Shown: in pieces, positions 21,226-33,200 of the stretch | Layout of the letters: every line of letters begins with the position of its first letter | Position numbering within the stretch: position 1 is the first letter of the stretch | NCBI GenBank assembly: GCA_950097015.1 | Contig: CATNEN010000038.1 | Location: forward strand, 22,630,001 to 22,694,000 | DNA length: 64,000 bases | Direction: 5' to 3' | Origin: Macrostomum hystrix | Taxonomy: Eukaryota > Platyhelminthes > Macrostomidae | The notes under the pieces: model-generated | The model's database searches: none | What the model saw: only the letters and a program-made list of their open reading frames with translations | Told to the model about the DNA's origin: nothing | Position numbers and translations under genes: made by a program

Positions 21226-24200
21226 ATGCCTGCTGTAAAAGATTCAATGCGCGGACTGGCTGTGTTCATCTCGGACATCAGAAACTGTAAGTTTTTTCTT
21301 GTTTTGTAAACAGATTGTTATTCTGATACAGTAAGGTATCCATTTTTTTATTTGACTGATGAACCTTTTTAACACTTCTAATTCATTCCCATTCGACAGG
21401 CAAGAGCAAGGAGGCGGAAGAGAAACGAATCAACAAAGAGTTGGCCAATATTCGGTCTAAATTCAAAGGCGACAAAGCCTTAGATGGCTATCAGAAAAAG
21501 AAATATGTCTGCAAGTTGCTCTTCATCTTTCTGCTTGGCAATGACATTGACTTTGGCCACATGGAGGCTGTCAACTTGCTTAATTCCAACAAGTACACGG
21601 AGAAGCAGATTGTAAGTATTTATTTAGTACAAGTATATGACACAATATAGGTACGCTATTCAGTCTCGAAAAGCTTGAGAACCAGCGTTGGTCAATGTAG
21701 GAAAATTCCTTGGACAGTATCTGATGTTTATAAAACATATTTTTGTCAGTGTCTGATGCTTGGGAATTATCTTTGGTCAGTGTCTGATGCTTGGGAATTA
21801 TGTTTGGTCAGTGTCTGATGCTTGGGAATTATCTTTGGTCAGTGTCTGATGCTTGGGAATTATCTTTGGTCAGTGTCTGATGCTTGGGAATTATCTTTGG
21901 TCAGTGTCTGATGCTTGGGAATTATCTTTGGTCAGTGTCTGATGCTTGGGAATTATCTTTGGTCAGTGTCAGGTGTTTGGAAACCATCTTTGGTCAGTGT
22001 CAGGTGTTTGAGAACCATCTTTGGTCAGTGTCAGGTGTTTGGAAACCATCTTTGGTCAGTGTCAGGTGTTTGGAAACCATCTTTGGTCAGTGTCAGGTGT
22101 TTGGAAACCATCTTTGGTCAGTGTCAGGTGTTTGGAAACCATCTTTGGTCAGTGTCAGGTGTTTGAAAACCATCTTTGGTCAGTGTCAGGTGTTTGGAAA
22201 CCATCTTTGGTCAGTGTCAGGTGTTTGGGAACCATCTTTGGTCAGTGTCAGGTGTTTGGAAACCATCTTTGGTCAGTGTCAGGTGTTTGGGAACCATCTT
22301 TGGTCAGTGTCAGGTGTTTGGAAACCATCTTTGGTCAGTGTCAGGTGTTTGGGAACCATCTTTGGTCAGTGTCAGGTGTTTGGAAACCATCTTTGGTCAG
22401 TGTCAGGTGTTTGAGAACCATCTTTGGTCAGTGTCAGGTGTTTGAGAACCATTTTTCTTGTCTTTTTTTCTACTAACTTCAACAAACCATTTGGTTAGAT
22501 CGATATTTAAATTATTCTAACGCAGTAAAATTGCAACTCAACACACACAGGGCTACCTATTCATCTCCGTGCTAATCAGCGAGAACAACGAGCTAATGCG
22601 CCTAGTTCAGCAGAACCTGAAGAACGACCTGTCCTCTCGCAATCCTGTCCACGTCAACCTGGCTCTAGAATGCATCGCCAACATTGGCAGCAAGGAGATG
22701 GTTGAAATTTTTGCGCCAGAGATTCCCAAGCTGTTGGTGATGGGTGACGCTGGCGATACCGTCAAGCAGAGCGCTGCCCTCTGCCTGCTGAAGCTCTTCA
22801 GGACCGCGCCGGAGATGGTTCCCCTTGGCGACTGGACCTCCCGTGTCATTCACCTGCTGAATGATCAGCATATGGGTGTTGTTACGGCTGCCGTTTCGCT
22901 CATCGAAGCTCTGGTTAAACGCAATCCGGACGATTTCAAAGGCTGCGTCTCGTTGAGCATTTCAAGGCTTGCCAGAATTGTCACTTCATCCTATACGGAT
23001 CTACAGGTGAGTAAAACTTACATGTGTTAGGGATTTGAAGCTAGATTTGTGTTAGGAATTTGTCAGTGGATGTCAGCTAGGTGTGTCAGTGGATGTCAGC
23101 TAGGTGTGTCAGTGGATGTCAGCTAGGTGTGTCAGTGGATGTCAGCTAGGTGTGTCAGTGGATGTCAGCTAGGTGTGTCAGTGGATGTCAGCTAGGTGTG
23201 TCAGTGGATGTCAGCTAGGTGTGTCAGTGGATGTCAGCTAGGTGTGTCAGTGGATTTCAGCTAGGTGTGTCAGTGGATGTCAGCTAGGTGTGTCAGTGGA
23301 TGTCAGCCAGCTAGGTGTGTCAGTGGATGTCAGCTAGGTGTGTCAGTGGATTTCAGCTAGGTGTGTCAGTGGATGTCAGCTAGGTGTGTCAGTGGATGTC
23401 AGCTAGGTGTGTCAGTGGATGTCAGCCAGCTAGGTGTGTCAGTGGATGTCAGCTAGGTGTGTCAGTGGATGTCAGCTAGGTGTGTCAGTGGATGTCAGCT
23501 AGGTGTGTCAGTGGATGTCAGCCAGCTAGGTGTGTCAGTGGATGTCAGCTAGGTGTGTCAGTGGATTCAGCTAGGTGTGTCAGTGGATGTCAGCCAGCTA
23601 GGTGTGTCAGTGGATGTCAGCTAGGTGTGTCAGTGGATGTCAGCCTCAGCTAGGTGTGTCAGTGGATTTCAGCTAGGTGTGTCAGTGGATGTCAGCTAGG
23701 TGTGTCAGTGGATGTCAGCCAGCTAGGTGTGTCAGTGGATGTCAGCTAGGTGTGTCAGTGGATTTCAGCTAGGTGTGTCAGTGGATGTCAGCTAGGTGTG
23801 TCAGTGGATGTCAGCTAGGTGTGTCAGTGGATGTCAGCCAGCTAGGTGTGTCAGTGGATGTCAGCTAGGTGTGTCAGTGGATGTCAGCTAGGTGTGTCAG
23901 TGGATGTCAGCTAGGTGTGTCAGTGGATGTCAGCCAGCTAGGTGTGTCAGTGGATGTCAGCTAGGTGTGTCAGTGGATTTCAGCTAGGTGTGTCAGTGGA
24001 TGTCAGCCAGCTAGGTGTGTCAGTGGATGTCAGCTAGGTGTGTCAGTGGATGTCAGCCAGCTAGGTGTGTCAGTGGATGTCAGCCAGCTAGGTGTGTCAG
24101 TGGATGTCAGCTAGGTGTGTCAGTGGATGTCAGCCAGCTAGGTGTGTCAGTGGATGTCAGCTAGGTGTGTCAGTGGATGTCAGCTAGGTGTGTCAGTGGA

Positions 24201-27200
24201 TGTCAGCTAGGTGTGTCAGTGGATTTCAGCTAGGTGTGTCAGTGGATGTCAGCTAGGTGTGTCAGTGGATGTCAGCCAGCTAGGTGTGTCAGTGGATGTC
24301 AGCTAGGTGTGTCAGTGGATTTCAGCTAGGTGTGTCAGTGGATGTCAGCTAGGTGTGTCAGTGGATGTCAGCTAGGTGTGTCAGTGGATGTCAGCTAGGT
24401 GTGTCAGTGGATGTCAGCTAGGTGTGTCAGTGGATGTCAGCCAGCTAGGTGTGTCAGTGGATGTCAGCTAGGTGTGTCAGTGGATGTCAGCTAGGTGTGT
24501 CAGTGGATGTCAGCCAGCTAGGTGTGTCAGTGGATGTCAGCTAGGTGTGTCAGTGGATTTCAGCTAGGTGTGTCAGTGGATGTCAGCCAGCTAGGTGTGT
24601 CAGTGGATGTCAGCTAGGTGTGTCAGTGGATGTCAGCCAGCTAGGTGTGTCAGTGGATGTCAGCTAGGTGTGTCAGTGGATGTCAGCTAGGTGTGTCAGT
24701 GGATGTCAGCCAGCTAGGTGTGTCAGTGGATGTCAGCTAGGTGTGTCAGTGGATGTCAGCCAGCTAGGTGTGTCAGTGGATGTCAGCTAGGTGTGTCAGT
24801 GGATGTCAGCTAGGTGTGTCAGTGGATGTCAGCTAGGTGTGTCGGTGAATGTGAGCAGTCTAACAATGTCACTTGCTCCTCAATGGCAGGACTACACATA
24901 CTACTTCGTGCCAGCGCCCTGGCTGTCTGTGAAGCTGCTGCGGCTTTTGCAGAATTACCCTCCGCCGGAGGACACGACTGTGCGCAATCGTCTGACAGAG
25001 TGCCTTGAAACCATTCTCAACAAGGCTGTAGAGCCGCCAAAGTCAAAGAAAGTGCAGCACTCCAACGCTAAGAATGCTGTGCTGTTTGAAGCCATCAGCC
25101 TCATCATTCACATGGACAGCGATCCCAGTCTCCTAGTCCGAGCCTGCAGCCAACTGGGCCAGTTCCTGTCTAATCGGGAGACCAATCTGCGTTACCTGGC
25201 CTTGGAGAGTATGTGCCTATTGGCCACTTCGGAATTCTCGCACGACGCTGTCAAACGGCACCAGGAGACTGTGGTTACGGCTCTGAAGGTAAGCTAGAAA
25301 CGTTTCTATTTGCCGAAAAAGTTATCCAAGTTCTAGATATATTCTTGGTTGCCATGCGCAGGATAGGTTGCTATGCAATAGTATGGGTTGCTATGCAACA
25401 GGATAGGTTGCTATGCAACAGTATGGGTTGCTATGCAACAGTATGGGTTGCTATGCAACAGTATGGGTTGCTATGCAACAGTATGGGTTGCTATGCAACA
25501 GTATGGGTTGCTATGCAATAGTATGGGTTGCTATGCAACAGTATGGGTTGCTATGCAATAGTATGTATGGGTTGCTATGCAACAGTATGGGTTGCTATGC
25601 AACAGTATGGGTTGCTATGCACTAGGATTGTTTAATAATAGTCGAGACGGGTTGCCTTAAGGCATTAAGGCCTTAATGCATTAAGGCAATCCTAGTGCAT
25701 AAAGCTTTAAAGCAAGACGGGTTGCCATGCAACGGGATTGGTTGCTGTATTGCTGGTTTGCATACAGCTTAACAATAATTAGCTGATATTACTACCTCAA
25801 ATCAGTAGAAGTGTTCAAAAATGCATCGCTATTCAAAATGTAAATTCCTCAAAACAGAGCGAGCGAGACGTATCTGTGCGTCAGCGTGCAGTCGACCTGC
25901 TTTACGCCATGTGCGATCGCAGCAACGCCGAGGAAATCGTTGGAGAAATGCTCACCTACCTGGAGACAGCCGATTATTCTATTCGCGGCGAATTAGTACT
26001 GAAGATAGCCATCCTGGCTGAGAAGTACGCCAGCGACTACACCTGGTATGTGGACACCATTTTGAACCTGATCCGTCTGGCTGGCGATTTCGTCTCCGAG
26101 GAGGTCTGGTACCGCGTCATTCAGATTGTCATCAATAGGGAGGATGTACAGGTGAGCTTTTACTTGTTATATTGCTGTGAAGCCGTGAATTAAGATTAGT
26201 TGCTGCGAAGCAAGTTCTGCTACGGTTGCTATGCAGCTGGCTGGGGACCTGTTGCTATGCAGCTATTTAGGGACCGGTTGCTATAAAGCTAGTTCTGGAC
26301 CTGTTGCTATGAAGTTATTTGGAGACCAGTTGCTATGCAGCTAGCTAGGAACCGGTTGCTATGCAGCTAGTTAGGGACCGGTTGCTATGAAGCTAGTTAT
26401 GGACCTGTTGCTAGGAAGTTATTTGGGGACCTGTTGCTATGCAGCTAGCTAGGAACCGGTTGCTATGCAGCTGGCTAGGAACCGGTTGCTATGCAGCTAG
26501 TTAGGGACCGGTTGCTATGAAGCTAGTTATGGACCTGTTGCTAGGAAGTTATTTGGGGACCAGTTGCTATGCAGCTAGCTAGGAACCGGTTGCTATGCAG
26601 CTAGTTAGGGACCGCTTGCTATGCAGCTAGCTAGGAACCGGTTGCTATGCAGCTAGTTAGGGACCGGTTGCTATGCAGCTAGTTAGGGACCGGTTGCTAT
26701 GAAGCTAGTTATGGACCTGTTGCTAGGAAGTTATTTGGGGACCAGTTGCTATGCAGCTAGCTAGGAACCGGTTGCAATGCAGCTAGTTAGGGACCGGTTG
26801 CTATGCAGATAGCTAGGAACCGGTTGCTATGAAGCTAGTTATGGACCTGTTGCAGTGTTCCCACTCCAATCTACCCATTTTTCCTCCGCAGCCTAAAGAA
26901 AATTCCGCAGATAGCTTAACCTATTAAATATGATAAGATTTTCAACAAAACTATGGAAAAAAACTTTTGAACAAGCATTTTTTTAAACTCAAAATAAGTA
27001 AGCAAGTCTAAGTCAATGTATTCTAGACTTCCAGTTTACAATCAAGTTGTCAACCCATCACATTGGCTGTGGATGGCAAAAAGTTCTTTTTATTCTACTT
27101 TAACGAAAAAACAATGGCTGGCTCAATGTTTGCACTTTACGGAAAAGATTTGACGTGTCACGTGACACACAGGCACAACTGCTATTTAGTTACAACTACA

Positions 27201-30200
27201 AGCATTAAACATTCTTTAGGTTCTATTCAACTGTTAATAAAAGTAAAACTAATTAAGTAAAGTTAACTACTAGAGATACAATACTTTGCTTATTAATTAG
27301 ACTGCTGCCAAGACTAGAGATTGGACAGGATGAAGATTTTTGGGATTGGGATTCCTAATTTCGGGAATCGGGATTGCAATTCATGATTGAATTTCAGGTT
27401 TCAGCATTTAAAGATATGAATATATAAGATGGTTGGATGGGATCTCAAAATAATTTCAGAATCATGATCATGAGTTTGGCCAGGATCCCAGGCTTTTGTG
27501 ATCGGGATCCAATCCTACCTCTAGTCAAGACGCGTGACATTGTCTTATTAGTTACTAGTACGCCCCATTGTTCTGTTTTCTAGTGATTTGCATATCATCT
27601 TGGCGGCCTTTTTCAGTGCTTCTGCAGCCAGCTCGTCTTGAGTCTTCAACTTTCGCTTCAGCAGCTTGGCGTCATCATGTAGAGCTTTGGCCTCTCGCTC
27701 TTCTAAAGTCCTCATTTTTTTCTGATACTCGAGCAGCATAGCCGAAGCAGCTCGCTTCTCAGCTTCAATTATTTCACGCTCTGCAGCCAACTTTTTTTCA
27801 GCCGCCTCCAATTCCATCTTCTTCTTGTTTACTTCAATCTCAGCAGCAAGCTGCTCTTCCAACTGTTTAGCGGCAATCCGTGCATCTTTCTTGGCCTTAT
27901 CAGCATCTCTTTGCTGTTGAAGGAATTCCATGTACACTGAACGAGCCTTCCCAGCAGACTGAACGTAGACGTCTGTCAATGGAAAGTTTTCGCAGGTTGT
28001 AGGCTCCTCACCAACTAGCCCAGATTGGCGGATGTAGTGTCGAACAAAAAGGCAGGCATCAATAGACAATTCACCAAGCTTGTTGCGTTTTTTCGTTAAC
28101 AAGTCCGATAACTCGCTAAAGACTCGCTCTACTGCAGCGTTGCCTGGCTGAATGGTCAGAGCACCCAAAGCTAGTCGGGTTAGTGTGCCGTACTTTTTTT
28201 GACCACCAAGCTCTAGGGCTGACACGCGAAGCCAAAATGTAACCACATCATTGTCCTTAGCCAAAGCCACTACCTGTTGGTCAACGAGGAAGCATCGCCA
28301 TTCGGAATCAATTTTTGATACGGAATCAGGTGTATATTCCATTTGTTTGGCTAGGTTACATGCAGCAAGCGATGTAGTAGCTGCTGCGAGACCGACTTTC
28401 ATAGGATATTGCGGATCCAGAAATTGTAGCGAGCGTAAGACAGGATTCGACAGAGGCAAATGTTCTTGCAAGTACAATGCAAGTTCACGATAGAAGGTGC
28501 GAACACGTAGGAAAAAGAGCTTCTGTTGAGTGTCCGACAAGCCTTTTTTTAATGTCTCTTTAGCTGCTTCGCCGATAAAGATGGCTTCATTAGAGAGGAA
28601 GTATTTGCCTTCCAACGACAAATTTCTCAAATGTCGATTGTTCTCCTGAATGTGCGCTGGATTTAAAAAGAATGACAAAGTCTGCCTAAACAAATTGCGG
28701 ACTTCTCCATGCAAAAGATGGACACACGGCTCCTCTGTCTGAAATGCCTTCTCGAATTGGTCTAGATGCGGCAAGACAGCAGCCAGAAATTGCAGATTAA
28801 GCAGTGTATGCGTCGACTTTAGGTGCTCAGCAATTTCTTTGGTCTTTTTGGTCTTTTGCTCAATCAGAGATGGATTCTTCACAAAGAATTCTTCCAGAGA
28901 ATCATATTGCTCAATAAGCCTATTAACAACAGGCAAAAGCTGCACCCATCTTGTTTCAACGCGCCGCAACATGCGATGCTGGGCCACTTGAAGCAGTGAC
29001 TGAACTTTGTTATAACGCGTCCACCTTTTCGAGGTCTGAAAGTAGGAGAACACTTCATCAGCGAAGTCCTCTACATTTCCATCAAAGGCTTCACATGCAC
29101 GTCGAACCGCATTGGAGACAATATGCAAACTGCATGGTCCAATGGAAACAAGATGAGATGCAAAGTCATGCATTATTTTTTGGAAGCCGTTAAACTTTCC
29201 AACCATAACTGCTGGTCCATCTGTTGATATGCTAACACAGTTCCTAATCGGAATGTTGAATTCATCGAGAATCTTCAAAACTTCCTCTTTCAGAGCAGCG
29301 GCTGAGCAGTCAGAAACTTCAACTGTTTTCAAGGCAGTTGTACACAGCCTTCCCTTCTTCGACGACACAAATGATATTACAACTGCCATGTGCTTTCGTG
29401 CCCCATCAGATGACTCGTCAATAGAAAGGGAAAACAGTCCGCAGCCAGAGTTCAAGTCTTGAATCATCTCATCACGCATCACTGGTGCAAGAGCGTGATT
29501 AACAAGATAGCACAGTTTTGTGCGATGGCACTTCATGTCTTGAGCAATTTTGCTATCATGAAACATAGCTGGGTACACACCCGAGTGGTCGGCTGTATTG
29601 TACGCAATATTGTGCTCAATAAAATGGATTCCAAGTCGCAGCTCTGCCATTAGCACTTCTGCGTCAGCCTTCTTCATGGCAGTGAAAGATGGCTTGCTGC
29701 CTTGAGTAGGAAAAAAGTGTGCTATCCCAGTCTCATTCATGACTGGCAATCGACTCTTGTGCTTCTTGCCTTGGGCGTGGGCTGTAACTGCGCCGAACCC
29801 ACTAGTGCCGAGGTGAAATGATTTTTTGCACACGGTGCAGAAGCCAAGCAGTTCGTCACTTCGATCAGGCTGAAGCCACTCGCTAAGGACTCGTCCATCA
29901 ATGGATCGCTGTAACCACTCATGTCGAAATGCTGTTGCACGAGGCTTGCTTAGAGACATCTCACTACGAGGGTACGAGCGTATTCTCAGAATATTTTTTC
30001 AGTTATTGTCTTATTGAGTTAAACGCAAGTCGCAAAGGCAGCAAAGCTGAAAAATAAGTTGAGCTACTTTGTAAAGTCTTTCTAGCCAACCTGATCTATT
30101 TAATTAACTATTGGTATTGACTCATTAAACTCGCTTCCAGACTCATTAGGTTCCAATTTCCATTCTAGCTCTATGCGAAAAACTAAGTTTCCTAGTAAGA

Positions 30201-33200
30201 GGGTGGCGGTGGAACATAGACTAAACTAAGAACTACAATCAATAAAGAAATGAACTTTTAAACAGTAGTATAATGTGTACAAATAATTAAGGAGAATTCC
30301 AACAAATAGAAAATACTAGATATTGACAAATATATATATATATAAGATATTTAGTATATAGATTGTATAAAACTAAAGTGTGTCCTCAATTCCTCATATA
30401 TTCAAATATCAGAGCAAAATCGGAGCAACCAAATTTCCGCAGATTGCAAAATTCCTCTTGATTTTCCACAGGCGAGCCAGAAATTCCGCATTGCGGAATT
30501 TCCGCAGGTAGTGGGAACACTGACCTGTTGCTATGCAGCTAGCTAGGAACTGGTTGCTATGCAGCTAGTTAGGGACCGGTTGCTATGCAGCTAGTTAGGG
30601 ACCGGTTGCTATGCAGCTAGTTAGGGACCGGTTGCTATGCAGCTAGCTAGGAACCGGTTGCTATGCAGCTAGTTAGGGACCGGTTGCTATGCAGCTAGTT
30701 AGGGACCGGTTGCTATGAAGCTAGTTATGGACCTGTTGCTATGCAGCTAGCTAGGAACTGGTTCCTATGCAGCTAGTTAGGGACCGGTTGCTATGCAGCT
30801 AGCTAGGAACCGGTTGCTATGCAGCTAGTTAGGGACCGGTTGCTATGAAGCTAGTTAGGGACCGGTTGCTATGCAGCTCGTTAGGGACCGGTTGCTATGC
30901 AGCTAGTTAGAGACCGGTTGCTATGACGCTTCCGTAATGATCTCCACATATATTATGATGATGAGCGTTTCGTCAACCATATCCAGGCTTACGCAGCCAA
31001 GACTGTCTTCGAAGCCCTGGAGGCACCAGCCTGCCACGAGAACATGGTGAAAGTTGGCGGCTACATTCTAGGCGAATTCGGCAACCTGATCGCCGGCGAT
31101 GCTCGCAGCTCGCCGTCCATTCAATTTCAATTGCTGCACGGCAAGTTCCACCTGTGCAGTCCGCCAACTCGAGCCCTGCTGCTTAGCGCCTACATTAAAC
31201 TGGTCAACCTGTTCCCGGAGATTCGCCCGGACATTATCGCCGTACTGGAGTCCGATGCTAATCTGCGCAATTCCAATGTGGAGATTCAGCAGCGAGCTAG
31301 CGAGTATCTGAGTCTGGCCAGAATTGCCAGCCAGGTTGGCCTCAGTAACTTCTTTTATTCAGGGGATAAAAGGGGATAGCAACTAAACTTTACCTAGGGT
31401 TAGAGAGGGTAGCAACCGAAGTTACCTGGGGGTTATAGAGGGTAGCAACCAAACTTACCTGGAGGTTAGAGAGCGTAGCAACCGAAGTTACCTAGGCTTT
31501 TGAGAGGGTAGCAACCGAAGTTACCTAGGCTTTTGAGAGGGTAGCAACCGAAGTTACCTAGGCTTTTGAGAGGGTAGCAACCGAAGTTACCTAGGCTTTT
31601 GAGAGGGTAGCAACCGAAGTTACCTAGGCTTTTGAGAGGGTAGCAACCGAAGTTACCTAGGCTTTTGAGAGGGTAGCAACCGAAGTTACCTATGGGTTAG
31701 AGAGGGTAGAAACCGAAGACTTTAGTAATATACCAACCAGACAATGTTCAACCCATCCTCATCAATCAGGACGTCCTGGCCACGGTGCTTGAGGAGATGC
31801 CGCCGTTTCCTGAGCGCGAGAGTTCGATTCTGGCCCAGCTGCGCAAGAAGAAGCCGGCCGTTGAGGACGCCCTGAGAGCTCGTGGCGAGAAGCAACAGCA
31901 GCAGCGTCCTGGCTCCAGTGCCGATAATGATGGAGCAGCTTCCGTCGCCAAAGGTGAATGATTTATTAACCTTTTAAAATACATCTGAAGAGTAAAAAAA
32001 GTAATTTCCGAACTTTTTTGCAGCTCCTACGACAGGAAAAGCCGAAGCGCCAGCTTTGAAACTGCAGGGCGAAGTGGCCGGAGCTGAGAGCAACACGGAC
32101 TCTGGCGACCTACTGGGCCTCGACTTTGGCGGCGCTGGCTCCGCTACCGCTACATCAGATGGCGGAGGCGCCGCCAATGTCGACCTGTTGGCTTCCATTC
32201 TCGACGTTGGTGTGTCCAGCTCGACGACTGCGGCATCGACGGCGCCGGCTCGCCAGACTGTGGTTGTTAGTCCAGGCGTTGGCGGCAGTCAGGGCCCAAT
32301 CCAGGGCGAAGAGAATTGGTTCAAGTTTGTATGCAAAAACTCCGGCGTGCTGCACGAGAACGACATTCTGCAGGTGCGGTGCTGGGAATAGCGGGTCTAG
32401 GATTCTTAGAACAGTGCACGGATATCTGCGATTCTTGGGAAATGAATGAAAATGGCACGCCCCTAAAATTCATTTAAATTATTATTTCTGAGTTTGTTGG
32501 AAAAAAAGCACATCTTTTCACGATATTTCGATACTAGCTACGATACTAGCTCTGCCATTCTTCTAAGATCTCTAGACTAGGATTCTTAGAATAATGGCAG
32601 ATCTCTAGGCTGTGATTCTTAGAATAATGGCAGATCTCTATACTGTGATTCTTAGAAGAATGGTAGATCTTTAGACTAGGATTCTTAGATGAATGGCAGA
32701 TCACTAGACTGTGGTTCTTCGAAGAATGGCAGATCACTGGACTGTGATTCTTAGAAGAATGGCAGATCTCTAGACTGTGATTCTTAGAAGAATGGCAGAT
32801 CACTAGACTGTGGTTCTTAGAAGAATGGCAGATCTCTAGACTGTGAATCTTAGAAGAATGGCAGATCTCTAGACTGTGGTTCTTAGAAGAATGGCAGATC
32901 ACTAGACTCTGGTTCTTAGAAGAATGGCAGATCTCTAGACTGTGGATCTTAGAAGAATGGCAGATCTCTAGACTGTGATTCTTAGAAGAATGGCAGATCA
33001 CTAGACTGTGATTCTTAGAAGAATGGCAGATCTCTAGACTGTGATTCTTAGAAGAATGGCAGATCTCTAGACTTTGGTTCTTAGAAGAATGGCAGATCAC
33101 TAGACTGTGGTTCTTAGAAGAATGGCAGATCTCTAGACTGTGGTTCTTAGAAGAATGGCAGATCTCTAGACTGTGATTCTTAGAAAATGTCAGATTTCGT

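Noticed and set aside
25360-25625. Array of RFX X-box sites (GTTGCTATGCAAC)
   Set aside because: It resembles the X-box palindrome but has the wrong half-site spacing by one base. The palindrome is a simple property of the repeat unit, and an intronic array is a poor place to infer ciliary gene control.
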